Source: Bacteroidales bacterium (lineage in GTDB: Bacteria > Bacteroidota > Bacteroidia > Bacteroidales > Muribaculaceae). Taken from it: a stretch of 64,000 nucleotides of DNA. Both the position numbers and the translations under genes were made by a program. Shown in pieces: positions 8,731-18,227 of this stretch. How positions within the stretch are numbered: the first letter of the stretch is position 1; each line of letters opens with the position of its first letter. The stretch spans positions 8,354 through 72,353 of the forward strand of contig DXXK01000088.1 in NCBI GenBank assembly GCA_019416425.1, in the 5' to 3' direction. Under the pieces are notes generated by a model, which was not told where the DNA came from, searched no databases, and saw only the letters and a list, made by a program, of their open reading frames with translations.

Positions 8731-9210
8731 TTATTCGATATGGATGTCGTCACGACGTTTGAACATAATCGTGCTATTGTCTCCGATGGTGTTGACCTGC
8801 CACCACATGTGGGTGTCAGTCAATTTAACTATCTTGTAAGGATAATTACCTGCCCAAATGTCATCACTATCAAGTTCGCCTTGTAAGACAACATCCAATA
8901 ATGGCTGATGATTTTCCACTTCACGAATAGACCATGTGAAAACACGGTCATGTTTCGGGATACCAGTGGCCGTAAGAAAGTATGCATTAATATATCCCTG
9001 ATAACCTCCGAAGCCTTCGTGAATCTGAGCTGATGTTATATGAAGGATTTCATTCCATCCAAAAACCTTTTGTTCGCCTGGTGAAACAACCTCCCATGTC
9101 CCTGCAAAAAGGTTTAAGTCCGATGCGGTCACATCATCTTTGTCATCGTCACATCCAACCATCATGAATAAGAGGAGTGGCAAAATCAAAAGCATTAGAT
9201 ACTTGTTCAT
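8731..9210 (-). CDS. Small lipoprotein of unknown function
   Basis: 159 residues with a lipoprotein signal (LLLFMMVGC, Cys20) followed by an acidic DDDKDD stretch, a common surface-export-like signature in Bacteroidetes lipoproteins. The mature part begins with LFAGTWEVVSP and ends with TIMFKRRD, a pattern of beta strands resembling lipocalin-like (DUF4923/DUF5004-type) small lipoproteins of this phylum. That resemblance is weak. It lies just upstream of the PUL epimerase but on the downstream side of that operon, 48 bases past the epimerase stop, and could be read through from it or independent. Confidence 0.7.
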   Translation of the reverse strand: MNKYLMLLILPLLLFMMVGCDDDKDDVTASDLNLFAGTWEVVSPGEQKVFGWNEILHITSAQIHEGFGGYQGYINAYFLTATGIPKHDRVFTWSIREVENHQPLLDVVLQGELDSDDIWAGNYPYKIVKLTDTHMWWQVNTIGDNSTIMFKRRDDIHIE

Positions 9211-9258
9211 GATCAGTGAGTATTTTCTAAATAACGTAAATATAAGGCGGTTGTTGCA

Positions 9259-10446
9259 TTACAGTTTTTCGATCAGCTCCAGGCACATGCGGGAGTTGTG
9301 GTAGGGGCATTTCCAGAAGCCGGCCTTGTCCTCCGTGCGGTTGGGCTGCCCGTCGCGAAGGCTCCATACCCATTCGCCCGACTCGTCAAGCATGTTGTCA
9401 CGGATAAAGCTCCAGGACTCGTAGGCCTTGCTGAGCATCTCTTCCCGATTGTGGAACAGATATAGGTATGTCTGACCGATAACATCCTCGGCCTGTACCC
9501 ACCAATGTTTGTCGTTGTCGTACCGCCCGTCAGGCATACGTTCATAAACCATAGAGCCGTCGGCGCAGCGTCCTTCCAAGGCAGCGTCAGCGATATGGCC
9601 GGTAGCCGTCAACGTCTTCCGGAACAAGTCGGCATCGCCCAGGACCTGTGCCGTTTCCAACAACAGCCACGACGCCTCGATGTCATGTCCGTACGAGATG
9701 GTTCCGGCTGCCTGCAGGTTCCAGTCATTGTCGAAGAACAATCCCATGTGGCCGCGGCCATCAGGCAACACAATCCTGTCCAGGAACAGATTGAGCAATC
9801 CGGTGGTAGCCTCGCGCAATTCAGCGCTGTCCCATACCCGGAGCAGGTTGGTGTATGGCTCGATGATATGCAGATGGGTGTTCATGGTCTTGGCCGTGTT
9901 CATGTCTTTGTCGCTGAGCCGCATGTCGGAAAGGGGAGACCAGTCGCGGGCCAAAGCCTCGATATATCCGCCACGTTCGCGGTCACGGCTGTGGTTCTCG
10001 ATGTCATGGAAGAGACGGACGGCATATTCCAACGCCTCCTTGTCGCCCGTGGCCCGTGCGTACTCCGACAGTCCATAGATGGCGAAACCGATGGCGTAGA
10101 ACTGTTTCTTCGTGTCCAATGGATTGCCCTGGGCGTCGAGCGACCAATATATGCCACCATACGCCGGATCATAGAAACGGTCGATTATCTCCCGTTTGGC
10201 CCGGGTCGCCATCTCCAGATATTCCGGATTTTCCAATACCCTGTATGCGGCCGCGAAGGACCACAGCATCCTTGCGTTCAGGATCGCGCCCTTCGGCGCA
10301 TCGGCCACAAGATCGTCATTGCCGTCCCGACGGCCGTAGAAGCCCCCTGCCGGGTCGACCATCTTGTCGATCCAGTAGGGGAGTATGTTCTCCTCAAGAT
10401 TCTGTCGAACCTCGGTACGGAACTTATCATCAAATGTCTTATTCAT
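9259..10446 (-). CDS. AGE-family 2-epimerase, probably mannobiose/cellobiose 2-epimerase
   Basis: 395-residue cytoplasmic (alpha/alpha)6-barrel epimerase of the N-acylglucosamine 2-epimerase superfamily. Conserved histidines and aromatic blocks are seen in THLHIIEPYTNLLRVW, SYGHDIEASWLLLE, KHWWVQAEDVIGQTYL and the C-terminal WKCPYHNSRMCLELI, the pattern of cellobiose 2-epimerases. In this PUL the expected reaction is beta-1,4-mannobiose to 4-O-beta-D-mannosyl-D-glucose, the substrate of the GH130 enzyme three genes upstream in the same operon. The same trio (mannanase, epimerase, GH130) is established in Bacteroides fragilis. It follows the symporter gene by 5 bases, so the two are cotranscribed. 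Confidence 0.9.
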   Translation of the reverse strand: MNKTFDDKFRTEVRQNLEENILPYWIDKMVDPAGGFYGRRDGNDDLVADAPKGAILNARMLWSFAAAYRVLENPEYLEMATRAKREIIDRFYDPAYGGIYWSLDAQGNPLDTKKQFYAIGFAIYGLSEYARATGDKEALEYAVRLFHDIENHSRDRERGGYIEALARDWSPLSDMRLSDKDMNTAKTMNTHLHIIEPYTNLLRVWDSAELREATTGLLNLFLDRIVLPDGRGHMGLFFDNDWNLQAAGTISYGHDIEASWLLLETAQVLGDADLFRKTLTATGHIADAALEGRCADGSMVYERMPDGRYDNDKHWWVQAEDVIGQTYLYLFHNREEMLSKAYESWSFIRDNMLDESGEWVWSLRDGQPNRTEDKAGFWKCPYHNSRMCLELIEKL

Positions 10447-10451
10447 CTTAC

Positions 10452-11894
10452 TTACATTACGTTTGCAAAATCAGTCATTTCGTCCTGGGCTGGAATGTCG
10501 ATGCTGTCAGCGGCCTGAGCCCTCTGGCTCTTGAGCTTGGCAACAATCTCGTTGACCTTCTCGGTGGTCAACGGATAGGCCATTGCGGCGATAGTGGCCA
10601 GCACGGCCACAGCGGCAGGAATGAACGACATCAGGTACCACAGGCAATTGAGAGCCGACTGTGGCTGGCCCATTCCCGAGGCGGCTTCGCTGTAGCCGAA
10701 TGCCCCCAGAAGCCATAATACCGCAGCACCTCCGAAAGCACCTCCGAACTTCTGGGCCATAGATGACGATGAGAAGATCAGTCCGGTGGATGCAGTCTTA
10801 TGTCTGAGCTCGGCATAGTCGCTGACATCGGCATACATGGACCACACCAACGGTGACATAATGCCGGTCAGTATGGATATGGCGATCTGGAACAGAAGCA
10901 TCAACCAATAGCCAGAGGGGGTGACGGGGAGAAAGAAGAATCCAACGCTCAGAATCGCCAGCACAATGTTTACCAGAGTGAAAGTGTTTTTCTTGCCCAA
11001 TCGCCGGGATATGGGTACTGCCATGGCAACTCCGAGCATATTGGCCACCTCGCCGACGCTCAGGAACAAGCCCGAGTAGAACAATACCGACAGGGTGAAG
11101 AACACCAGCCGGGCGTCCCCGCCGATGACATCGGCGAAGAAATATGCTACCGTGGCGCCGCGAACCGTATTGAAAAGATTGAAGCATAGGGCGGCGGCAA
11201 TAAGTATCCACCATGGACGGTTGGTCAGCAATGTCTTTATGTCCTTGCCGACACTGATTTTCGAGACGGTCGTAATGCGCTCGCGCGTCAGGCGGAAACA
11301 AAGGATGAACAGGATCAGGCACGTGGCGCCGATTACGGCCATCGAAGTCGTCCAGGAAGCCTGGACCGAATCGCCCGCGCTTGCGAACAAGGAGCACAAC
11401 GGCTCCCATGCGGCCAATGCGATGAACGAGCCGCCGTAGGCAAAGAACATACGGTAGGAGGAGAACACCGTCTTCTGGTTCGGGTCATCGGTCACGACGC
11501 CCAGCATGGCGCCGTAAGGCACGTTGATGCAGGTGTAGACGGTCATCATCATGATATAGGTCACATACGCCCACACCAGCTTGCCGGCATACGAGAGGTC
11601 GGGGGTGGTGAACAGCAGCACTCCGCAGACGGCGAACGGAAGCGCCATCCAGAGCAGATAAGGGCGGTACTTGCCCCAGCGGGTATGCGTGCGGTCTGCT
11701 ATTATTCCCATCATCGGGTCCGATACCGCGTCCCAGATTCGCGTCACCAGCACAAGTATGCCGGCATCCACCAGCCGGAGTCCGAAGACATTTGAGTAAA
11801 AGAAGGGCAGATAGTAACTGAACACCTTCCAGAACATCGACGACGCCATGTCGCCGAAACCATAGCCTATTTTCTCTCTAAGCGGAGTTGTCAT
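10452..11894 (-). CDS. GPH-family sugar:cation symporter
   Basis: 480-residue inner-membrane transporter of the glycoside-pentoside-hexuronide family (MFS_2) with about twelve hydrophobic helices. Family motifs include the N-terminal LREKIGYGFGDMASSMFW and the loop RIWDAVSDPMMGIIADRTHTRWGKYRPYLLW, where the D-x-x-x-D-P-x-x-G and R-x-G-(R/K)-x-R-P patterns are intact. Position between GH130 and the epimerase indicates import of mannobiose or short manno-oligosaccharides from the periplasm. The leader of this gene holds an intercistronic hairpin. Confidence 0.92.
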   Translation of the reverse strand: MTTPLREKIGYGFGDMASSMFWKVFSYYLPFFYSNVFGLRLVDAGILVLVTRIWDAVSDPMMGIIADRTHTRWGKYRPYLLWMALPFAVCGVLLFTTPDLSYAGKLVWAYVTYIMMMTVYTCINVPYGAMLGVVTDDPNQKTVFSSYRMFFAYGGSFIALAAWEPLCSLFASAGDSVQASWTTSMAVIGATCLILFILCFRLTRERITTVSKISVGKDIKTLLTNRPWWILIAAALCFNLFNTVRGATVAYFFADVIGGDARLVFFTLSVLFYSGLFLSVGEVANMLGVAMAVPISRRLGKKNTFTLVNIVLAILSVGFFFLPVTPSGYWLMLLFQIAISILTGIMSPLVWSMYADVSDYAELRHKTASTGLIFSSSSMAQKFGGAFGGAAVLWLLGAFGYSEAASGMGQPQSALNCLWYLMSFIPAAVAVLATIAAMAYPLTTEKVNEIVAKLKSQRAQAADSIDIPAQDEMTDFANVM

Positions 11895-11925
11895 GATATT
11901 GATATTGATGTTTTGGTTTTGGTTT

Positions 11926-11951
11926 CGGCAGGACTGTCACCGGTCCTGCCG
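11926..11951 (-). promoter_or_regulatory. Intercistronic hairpin between GH130 and symporter genes
   Basis: Nine-base arms CGGCAGGAC and GTCCTGCCG separated by 8 bases. On the minus strand it is followed by an A-rich rather than U-rich run, so it is not a typical terminator. A role in mRNA processing or in setting relative expression of the membrane transporter is inference. Confidence 0.5.
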
Positions 11952-11969
11952 GAAATGGGCCGCACTGTA

Positions 11970-13154
11970 TCAGTGCATTATTTTAAGATTGCTGTCGATC
12001 AGTGCGTTGATTGCCTCCACCGACTTTGTGGTGGTCAGGCCGTCCTGCGGGGTGTTGAGGCAGTAGTCCACCAGCTGGTCGATTGAGGAGGTAGCCACAT
12101 GCAGGCGCGTGTCGCTGGAGGCATAGTAGATGAACACCTTGCCGTCCGGATCGGCTATCCAGCCGTTGGAGAAAAGAACGTTCATCACGTCGCCGCAGTA
12201 CTCGTCGCCGACCGGCGCCATGAAGTAACCGCCCGGTTCGGCGATCTTGCGCCAGGGCTCGTCCAGTGCCGTCATGTAGAGGTACAGCACGTAGCGCAGT
12301 CCGGAGGCGCAGTTGCGCACGCCGTGGGCCAGATGCAGCCATCCTTTGGGAGTCTTGATGGGATGCGGGCCCTCGCCGTTCTTCACCTCCTTGATGGTGT
12401 GGTAATGACGCTGGTCGATGATGGTCTCCTCGCCGATAACGGCGTTGGTCATGTCGTTCACCAAGGCCCAGCCGATACCGCCGCCGCTTCCGGTGTCGAT
12501 GAAGCCGTCCTGCGGACGGGTGTACAGGGCATACTTGCCGTTGACGAACTCGGGATGCAGCACCACGTTGCGCTGCTGGCTCTTGCATTTCAGGTCCGGC
12601 AGACGCTCCCAGTTGTCCAGGTCCTTGGTACGGGCTATGCCGCATGCGGCCGTAGCCGCCGACAGGTCGCCGGGCTTGGAGTCATCGTGGCGCTCGGCGC
12701 AGAACAGACCGTAGATCCAGCCGTCCTCATGAGCGGTGAGGCGCATGTCGTAGACATTGGTGGTGGGTATCAGTCCGTCAGGCATGGTCACGGGACGCTC
12801 GCGGAAACGGAAATTGTCGATGCCGTTGGGACTCTCGGCGATGGCGAAGAACGACTTGCGGTCGTTACCCTCCACGCGGACCATCAGCAGATACTTGTCC
12901 TGCCACTTGATGGCGCCTGCGTTGAGCGTGGCGTTCACGCCGATGCGCTCCATGAAGTATGGGTTGGTGGCCGGGTTGAAGTCATATTTCCAGAACGGAG
13001 GCACTGACTCGGCCGTGATGATCGGATATTTGTAACGACTGTAGAGTCCGTTGCCTTCCAGTGCGATGTTCTCGCGACGGATCAGCTCTTCGTATCGGGT
13101 CTCGATCAGGTTCTTGCGGTATTCGAATATCTCGGAAGCTTTATTATTCTGCAT
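11970..13154 (-). CDS. GH130 4-O-beta-D-mannosyl-D-glucose phosphorylase
   Basis: 394-residue cytoplasmic enzyme of glycoside hydrolase family 130, expected to phosphorolyse Man-beta-1,4-Glc to mannose 1-phosphate and glucose. The N-terminal helical extension and the blade motifs [40 protein letters not shown] and [15 protein letters not shown] are present. The Asp at residue 136 (VYDMRL) aligns with the proposed general acid, and H-E-D-G follows. Phosphate-binding Arg/His residues are expected in the conserved [20 protein letters not shown] and [15 protein letters not shown]. The 5-base spacing after the GH26 gene and the epimerase further down place it in the mannan operon. Family length and context favour subfamily GH130_1. 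Confidence 0.93.
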   Translation of the reverse strand: MQNNKASEIFEYRKNLIETRYEELIRRENIALEGNGLYSRYKYPIITAESVPPFWKYDFNPATNPYFMERIGVNATLNAGAIKWQDKYLLMVRVEGNDRKSFFAIAESPNGIDNFRFRERPVTMPDGLIPTTNVYDMRLTAHEDGWIYGLFCAERHDDSKPGDLSAATAACGIARTKDLDNWERLPDLKCKSQQRNVVLHPEFVNGKYALYTRPQDGFIDTGSGGGIGWALVNDMTNAVIGEETIIDQRHYHTIKEVKNGEGPHPIKTPKGWLHLAHGVRNCASGLRYVLYLYMTALDEPWRKIAEPGGYFMAPVGDEYCGDVMNVLFSNGWIADPDGKVFIYYASSDTRLHVATSSIDQLVDYCLNTPQDGLTTTKSVEAINALIDSNLKIMH

Positions 13155-13159
13155 GATTA

Positions 13160-14260
13160 TTAGTGCTGTTTGGGTACAAAGATAGTCATGGGGTCATCGT
13201 GGAACTTCCGGAAGTCGGATACGGCCGGATGACCTTTGTATGGTGTATAGTAATGTTTCGGATTGTCATGTGCGTTTCTCCACACTGTCACGTATGCGAC
13301 GGGGTATTCCTTCAGCAGCGGCATCAGCGTCGAGGTGTACCAGTCGGGAACGGTGATGGATTCAAGACCGGTTTCGGTGAAGGCCGGAACCTTACCGTGT
13401 TTTCTGGCGAGGTCGGTCACGGTCTTGAGCGACCGTCCGGCATCCTCTATGTAAGTCTCCTTGCCTTCCGCTCCGTTGAAGTGGTAAACGTCGGTGCCTA
13501 AGATATCGACGTACTCGTCGCCAGGGTAGCGTTCCATATAATGGTCAGGCCCCTGCACGCGGTCGGGCGAATATGCCCATACCACATTGTCGACATCCTT
13601 GCTGTCCATGGCCAGGCGTGTCAGCTGCCACAGGGTCTTGTACTCATCCGGGGTGCAAAGGTTGGCGCCCCACCAGAACCAGCTGCCCGTATGCTCATGC
13701 CAGGGACGGAATATCACCGCGAAACGGTTGCCGTCGCTGTCACGCATCGAGCCGAGGAAATCGGCCACCGCACCCACTGCATCCGTCATCCAGCGGTTGT
13801 CCTCGGGATTGGTCAGGATCCTGTTCACAACGGTGGAGTCGGTGACCTCCCAGCTTGTTGCCTTGCGGTGCGGAGTGGTCAGGTGCCAGCTGAAGGTGTT
13901 GATGCCTCCGCGGGCGTTCTGTGCGATGGCTTCCTGGCGGATCCTGGCGAAGGGAACTCCATCCAGATTGACGCTGTCTCCGTTCTCGAGGCCTCCCAGG
14001 TCCCAGCTCATCACCGCCGGATATTCGCCTGTAGCCTCAAGCACGTCCGAGCGGCCGGCATCCCATTTCCATGTATGCCCGTACACCGGGTCGTCATGGT
14101 GTCCGAACATTACCCGTCCGGAGGCAACCCCCTCCGACAGACGGTCGATCAACCGTTCGGCCGGAGTGGTTGCGCAGGCGGCTTCGTATGGGAGCAGCAG
14201 GGTAATCAACAATATTGAGAATCTTTCGGTGATTTTATTTTTAAAGTTCGGTTTCATCAT
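13160..14260 (-). CDS. GH26 beta-mannanase, exported (probably periplasmic)
   Basis: 366-residue GH26 enzyme cutting beta-1,4-mannosidic bonds. Acid/base Glu189 lies in [14 protein letters not shown] and nucleophile Glu296 in [16 protein letters not shown] and SWDLGG near the N terminus are also family-like. The N-terminal signal ends LLLPYEAAC: a cysteine is present but Glu at -3 makes the lipobox non-canonical, so it could be periplasmic instead of lipidated. By analogy with the Bacteroides ovatus galactomannan PUL, where one GH26 is at the surface and another in the periplasm releases mannobiose, this would be the periplasmic, mannobiose-producing enzyme; that assignment is inference. Start codons ATG ATG at 14260. 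Confidence 0.92.
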   Translation of the reverse strand: MMKPNFKNKITERFSILLITLLLPYEAACATTPAERLIDRLSEGVASGRVMFGHHDDPVYGHTWKWDAGRSDVLEATGEYPAVMSWDLGGLENGDSVNLDGVPFARIRQEAIAQNARGGINTFSWHLTTPHRKATSWEVTDSTVVNRILTNPEDNRWMTDAVGAVADFLGSMRDSDGNRFAVIFRPWHEHTGSWFWWGANLCTPDEYKTLWQLTRLAMDSKDVDNVVWAYSPDRVQGPDHYMERYPGDEYVDILGTDVYHFNGAEGKETYIEDAGRSLKTVTDLARKHGKVPAFTETGLESITVPDWYTSTLMPLLKEYPVAYVTVWRNAHDNPKHYYTPYKGHPAVSDFRKFHDDPMTIFVPKQH

Positions 14261-14284
14261 AGCAAAACTAATGAAGATATCGAT

Positions 14285-15478
14285 CTATTTCAGATTGAGC
14301 TTGTCACGGTTCAGTACGAACGGGCTGTCCATCACTTGACGCAGCCAGGAGGATGAGTTGCCGAAACCGTCGGACATCTGGTTGCCCTTGTGGATGTCGT
14401 AGGTGTACCACAGCATGAACCATGCCCAGGGAGCGTTGCCCTCGATGCTCTTCTTCGGATCCGGGATACGTCCGCATTCCGACAGAGCTACCAGCTTCTT
14501 GCCGTCCGTCATACGCAGCGCGGCTTCATATGCCTTGGCATCCGGATTGGTGTTGTCCTGATACAGGTCCACTCCCACGATGTCGACGTATTCGTCGCCG
14601 GGATAGGAAGCCTTCATCCGTGAGGCATAGCCATCCTGATACTGTGCGGTCCAGACCCAGATCAGGTTGTTCAGTCCGTGATGGTTCACCAGACGGTCGT
14701 ACATCAGGCGCCACAGGCGGATGGTGTATTCGTCGCCGTACCGGCCCCACCAGAACCAGGGACCGTACTGGTATGAACCCGCGGCCTCGTGGAGCGGTCG
14801 CCACAGTACCGGGATTCCGGCATCGGCCAGCAGCTTGAGTGTCGCGGCAACCTTGTCGAGGTCCTCAAGAATGAACTTGTTCTGCCAGGTGCCTTCCTTC
14901 AACGCCTCGCGGATGTCGAACGATGTCGCGTCGGATCCGGTGATGTTGAATCCATACTTCTGGGTGTCATGGTTCCTGTAGCCCTCCTCGGAGTCCGGGG
15001 CACGCCAGTGCCACATATAGGAAACGATTCCACCCTGTGACCATTGTGTGCGCGCGGCGCTGATGTCGGAATAATCTATCCAGTTGGCCGGAGAGTCGGG
15101 AAGATGGATGAAGTCATAGCCTGTCAGCGCCGGGTATTTCCCGCTGACTTTATTGACCCATCCGGCGAAGTCGTTGTTGTTGTTGACGTTGGCCATGGCG
15201 CCGGACAGGATCTCCTTGCCGCTGTTGGCAAGCAGCATGGCGTAGATCTGGCGGGCCTGGGCCGATGCCGAAGGATTGACCAGGGCGGTCGCGAACTTGT
15301 TGTCGGGCTCGTCGGGGTCGGGATTGTCCGGCTTGTCGGGGTCGGGATTGTCCGGCTTGTCGGGGTCTTCCTGAACCGGGGGAGCGGGCGCTTCAGGCTC
15401 GCCCCCCTGGTTGTTCTTCTCGGAGCATGCCGCCATTGCGACGGCAAGCATCGGTAGGATATATCTATACAGTCTCAT
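14285..15478 (-). CDS. GH26 beta-mannanase, surface lipoprotein
   Basis: 397 residues. The signal peptide ends in the lipobox AMAAC (Cys18), followed by a Pro/Asp-rich spacer with three DPDKPDNP-like units (24-base DNA repeats at about 15298-15370). Acid/base Glu231 is in WRPLHEAAGSYQYGPWFWWG and nucleophile Glu334 in VALSECGRI. A further GH26 block is [19 protein letters not shown]. Lipidation and linker suggest display on the outer membrane next to SusCD, where it would make the first cuts in mannan. Only about 42% of its residues appear shared with the adjacent GH26 in the aligned blocks, so it is a distinct paralogue, not a recent duplicate. It is in the SusC operon. Confidence 0.93.
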   Translation of the reverse strand: MRLYRYILPMLAVAMAACSEKNNQGGEPEAPAPPVQEDPDKPDNPDPDKPDNPDPDEPDNKFATALVNPSASAQARQIYAMLLANSGKEILSGAMANVNNNNDFAGWVNKVSGKYPALTGYDFIHLPDSPANWIDYSDISAARTQWSQGGIVSYMWHWRAPDSEEGYRNHDTQKYGFNITGSDATSFDIREALKEGTWQNKFILEDLDKVAATLKLLADAGIPVLWRPLHEAAGSYQYGPWFWWGRYGDEYTIRLWRLMYDRLVNHHGLNNLIWVWTAQYQDGYASRMKASYPGDEYVDIVGVDLYQDNTNPDAKAYEAALRMTDGKKLVALSECGRIPDPKKSIEGNAPWAWFMLWYTYDIHKGNQMSDGFGNSSSWLRQVMDSPFVLNRDKLNLK

Positions 15479-15493
15479 TTCCGTGATTCTGGA

Positions 15494-16960
15494 TTATTTC
15501 GAAGGTGAGAACGCCATGGACTTGATGGTCAGGTTGCATCCGGAGAATGCCCATCCTGCGCCGTACATCTCGTCGATATCCTCCTGTGCCAGGTTGATTG
15601 TCCACGATGTCTGGCCCGGCTCCATGTTGTGGATGCCGCCGTTGTCGTCGCGTACGTTAACGAAGCAGGTGCTCCAGTCCTTGCGGTAGCGCGGCTGGAT
15701 CTGCCACCATCCCTGGGTGCTGTCCTCCTCGAACTCGATTGTCAGCTGGCCGGGGCCTGTGATGGCCGCCGAGAAGGCCGCCCATACCTCGTCCGCTTTC
15801 TCGGAAGCGACCTCGAGGTTCTGTGCCCATCCGCCCAGGTTGACGTTGCCTACCCAGAAGGTGTTGCCCTCCTTCCTCATCGAGACCGAAGGACTCTCCA
15901 CTATGATGTTGACGTTCTGCACGAATTCCAGCTTGCCGTCCACCATGTTGGGCGATGCCTTTACCTTCAGGGTCTTGCCGTCGGCCGATACGCTCCAGCC
16001 TGTCTTGGCTGTCTCGCCGCCGGGGAAGCGGATCTCCGTAACGCGGTCCAGAAGTGTTCCTGTGACGGTCAGCTCCATTCCGGCCGTTACATTCTCCTTG
16101 GGATTGATGTCGGTGATGGTGACGGTCGGGAAATTGAAGGAAGGTGTCGAGATCTTGTCGAGCGAGAAGAGCTCCAGGGTGATGGGACCCGAGCAGGTTG
16201 TGGCGGGAACCGTCGTGGTCAGCGACCTGCCGTCGGCAGCAGTAGTGAACTCAGCCTCGATGTCGCCGGGGAAATATACGGTCTTGACAAGGTTCAGGTG
16301 CTCGCCGGTAATGGTTACCGACTCACCGCCGTCCAGGTCGCTCTTGGAGAGCGATGTCGCGGTGGCTGTGGAGACAGTGTAGACTGTCTCGGAGGTTTCC
16401 TCCCACTCGTTGCCGTCGCTGAACACGATCTTGCCGGTCTTGGCCTCGGCCGGTACGGCTACCTTCAGTTCCTTACGGCTCTGGGATATGAAGTCCTCGG
16501 CCTCCACGGTGGCGTTGTTGCCGAAGGTCACCGACGCGATGTTGTAGACATAGTCGCCGGTCACGGTCACTACATCACCAGCGTTCAGGACGGAACCCGG
16601 TACGGAGATGGCGTCGATGGTGATGGGCTCGGCGTAGGTGATGGTGGAACGGGTCTTGATCTCCTTGCCGTTCACGATCAGGATCAGATGGCCGGGCAGC
16701 GCCTCCTGGGGCACCGTCACCACGACCTTGCTGTCGCTCTTGGATACGAAATCCGTGACTTCCACATTTTCCGGGAAGATAACCTTCGACAGTCCGTTCA
16801 TTCCGGTGCCAATGATCTCGATTGTCTCGCCGCGAAGCACGGGGCACGGTCCGAATGTATGGAGCTCGTTGGGGTAGATGTATTCCGACTCATCCGTACA
16901 TGACACGGCAGTGCCGAGCATCGCTGTCATGACTGCGGCGATGGCCACGCTCTTCTTCAT
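15494..16960 (-). CDS. Surface glycan-binding lipoprotein with IPT/TIG repeats (SGBP)
   Basis: 488 residues from ATG at 16960 (an in-frame ATG at 16987 lies before the true signal peptide). The signal ends GTAVSC, giving a lipidated Cys. Repeated Ig-like IPT/TIG modules follow, marked by phrases such as GETIEIIGTGM, GDVVTVTGDYV, GESVTITGEHL and GMELTVTGTLL at about 80-residue steps. The C-terminal 130 residues (from about EGNTFWVGNVNLGGWAQ) differ and probably bind glycan. The gene order SusC, SusD, SGBP, SGBP is standard. It would capture mannan at the cell surface; ligand specificity is inferred from the operon. Confidence 0.87.
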   Translation of the reverse strand: MKKSVAIAAVMTAMLGTAVSCTDESEYIYPNELHTFGPCPVLRGETIEIIGTGMNGLSKVIFPENVEVTDFVSKSDSKVVVTVPQEALPGHLILIVNGKEIKTRSTITYAEPITIDAISVPGSVLNAGDVVTVTGDYVYNIASVTFGNNATVEAEDFISQSRKELKVAVPAEAKTGKIVFSDGNEWEETSETVYTVSTATATSLSKSDLDGGESVTITGEHLNLVKTVYFPGDIEAEFTTAADGRSLTTTVPATTCSGPITLELFSLDKISTPSFNFPTVTITDINPKENVTAGMELTVTGTLLDRVTEIRFPGGETAKTGWSVSADGKTLKVKASPNMVDGKLEFVQNVNIIVESPSVSMRKEGNTFWVGNVNLGGWAQNLEVASEKADEVWAAFSAAITGPGQLTIEFEEDSTQGWWQIQPRYRKDWSTCFVNVRDDNGGIHNMEPGQTSWTINLAQEDIDEMYGAGWAFSGCNLTIKSMAFSPSK

Positions 16961-16999
16961 TATGCTGGATATATTGTTCGGTTTCATTGCTGCTCGTGT

Positions 17000-18202
17000 T
17001 TATTTCAGTTTGACGATACGGAAGTTGTCCATCTTGACCTTCATCGGGGCGGTGATGTCGCCGGCGCCGAACACCATTATGTTGAGGTCGGTGTAGTTGG
17101 CTATGTCGCCTACCGACATGTTGTCGGCGCTTTCTTCCTTGTTGTATTTGAACTCTGTCAGAGGGATGCTTACGGTTACCCAGCCGTCGGTGACGGCATC
17201 GGTCTTGGCGCCGTTCTTGATCCACGGCTTCCAGTGGGCCTGGGCGTACTGTGCGTCATCGGGGCTGATGTTGCCGCCGGGTGTCCACTTCTGGAACCAG
17301 AACAGCATCGGAACATCCTGCCAGGTCTCGATATTGGCCTCGAACTTGAGGCACAGGTTGGAGATGTCGCCCTGGGCGATGGGCACGTTGCCGTGAGCTG
17401 TGTCGGCGTAGCCCCAGTATCCCCACATCAGGCTCTCGTTCCAGCCCCAGGCTCCAAGCGCCGGTGATTCCATCAGCAGATACTTGCCGCTGATCGAGGT
17501 CTCGTCGGCCACCACCGTGCCGCGGCCCCAAGGATTGACGTAACCGTCGTCGAAGTTGGTGATCAGGCCCGTGGTGTCCATGAAGTTGAATGCCGAGCGG
17601 GTGCGTCCGTAGATGGACTCCACAGTGATGGGGCCTTCTGTGACTCCCTGGGGAACCACCATCGTGATGCTTTGCTGTGTCGACGATACGATGTCGGCAG
17701 CCTGCGTCGTGCCAGTGAAGTATACCTTAGGCTCGATGAAGAAGTCTCCGGTGAGTGTGATCTGGTCGCCTGGACGTGCGTACTCGCAGCTCAGGGATAC
17801 GATCTGTGGATTGGGCACCACCACCTCGAAGGGATATGTGGATTTCTTGCCCTTGCCTGTCACCAGTGTGATCTGGTTGGTGACCTCGTCGGGAATTTTA
17901 TTGGGAATGGTCACGATGATGGAGTAGGAGGTGATGAGTGTGGGGTTCAGCAGGGCCTTCTGGTCGTTGAACCACACTTCCTGCACGTCTCCCAGATGAT
18001 TTCCCATCAGGCAGATGTTCTGGCCCATCGCCGCACGCACCAGTAGGGAGTCGGCAGCCTCCGGATCGCAGACGCGCACATATTCCACGGAGGGTGTCTT
18101 GCCCTCGTCCATCTGGGCGTCGGACTTGTCGCACGAGCTTACCGCCGTTGCGGCTGCGGCCCATGCAAGTGCCGAGGCAAGGATATATATCGCTTTATTC
18201 AT
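17000..18202 (-). CDS. Surface glycan-binding lipoprotein, SGBP-B type
   Basis: 400 residues from ATG at 18202. The signal peptide ends AVSSC, a lipobox. Two to three IPT/TIG Ig-like modules (GDQITLTGDFF, TVESIYGRTRSAFNF) are followed by a C-terminal jelly-roll-like glycan-binding domain rich in aromatics (WGWNESLMWGYWG, MLFWFQKWTPGGNI) that closes with MDNFRIVKLK, the usual ending of carbohydrate-binding sandwich domains. This fits the 'glycan-binding surface protein' family seen directly after SusD. It is separated from the SusD stop by 25 bases and is therefore cotranscribed. Confidence 0.87.
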   Translation of the reverse strand: MNKAIYILASALAWAAAATAVSSCDKSDAQMDEGKTPSVEYVRVCDPEAADSLLVRAAMGQNICLMGNHLGDVQEVWFNDQKALLNPTLITSYSIIVTIPNKIPDEVTNQITLVTGKGKKSTYPFEVVVPNPQIVSLSCEYARPGDQITLTGDFFIEPKVYFTGTTQAADIVSSTQQSITMVVPQGVTEGPITVESIYGRTRSAFNFMDTTGLITNFDDGYVNPWGRGTVVADETSISGKYLLMESPALGAWGWNESLMWGYWGYADTAHGNVPIAQGDISNLCLKFEANIETWQDVPMLFWFQKWTPGGNISPDDAQYAQAHWKPWIKNGAKTDAVTDGWVTVSIPLTEFKYNKEESADNMSVGDIANYTDLNIMVFGAGDITAPMKVKMDNFRIVKLK

Positions 18203-18227
18203 TGGTTTTTTGATTTTAAGGGTTGGG

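Noticed and set aside
15629..16903. Long open frame antisense to the first SGBP gene
   Set aside because: No protein-like features, and the opposite strand encodes a clear lipoprotein with IPT/TIG repeats.
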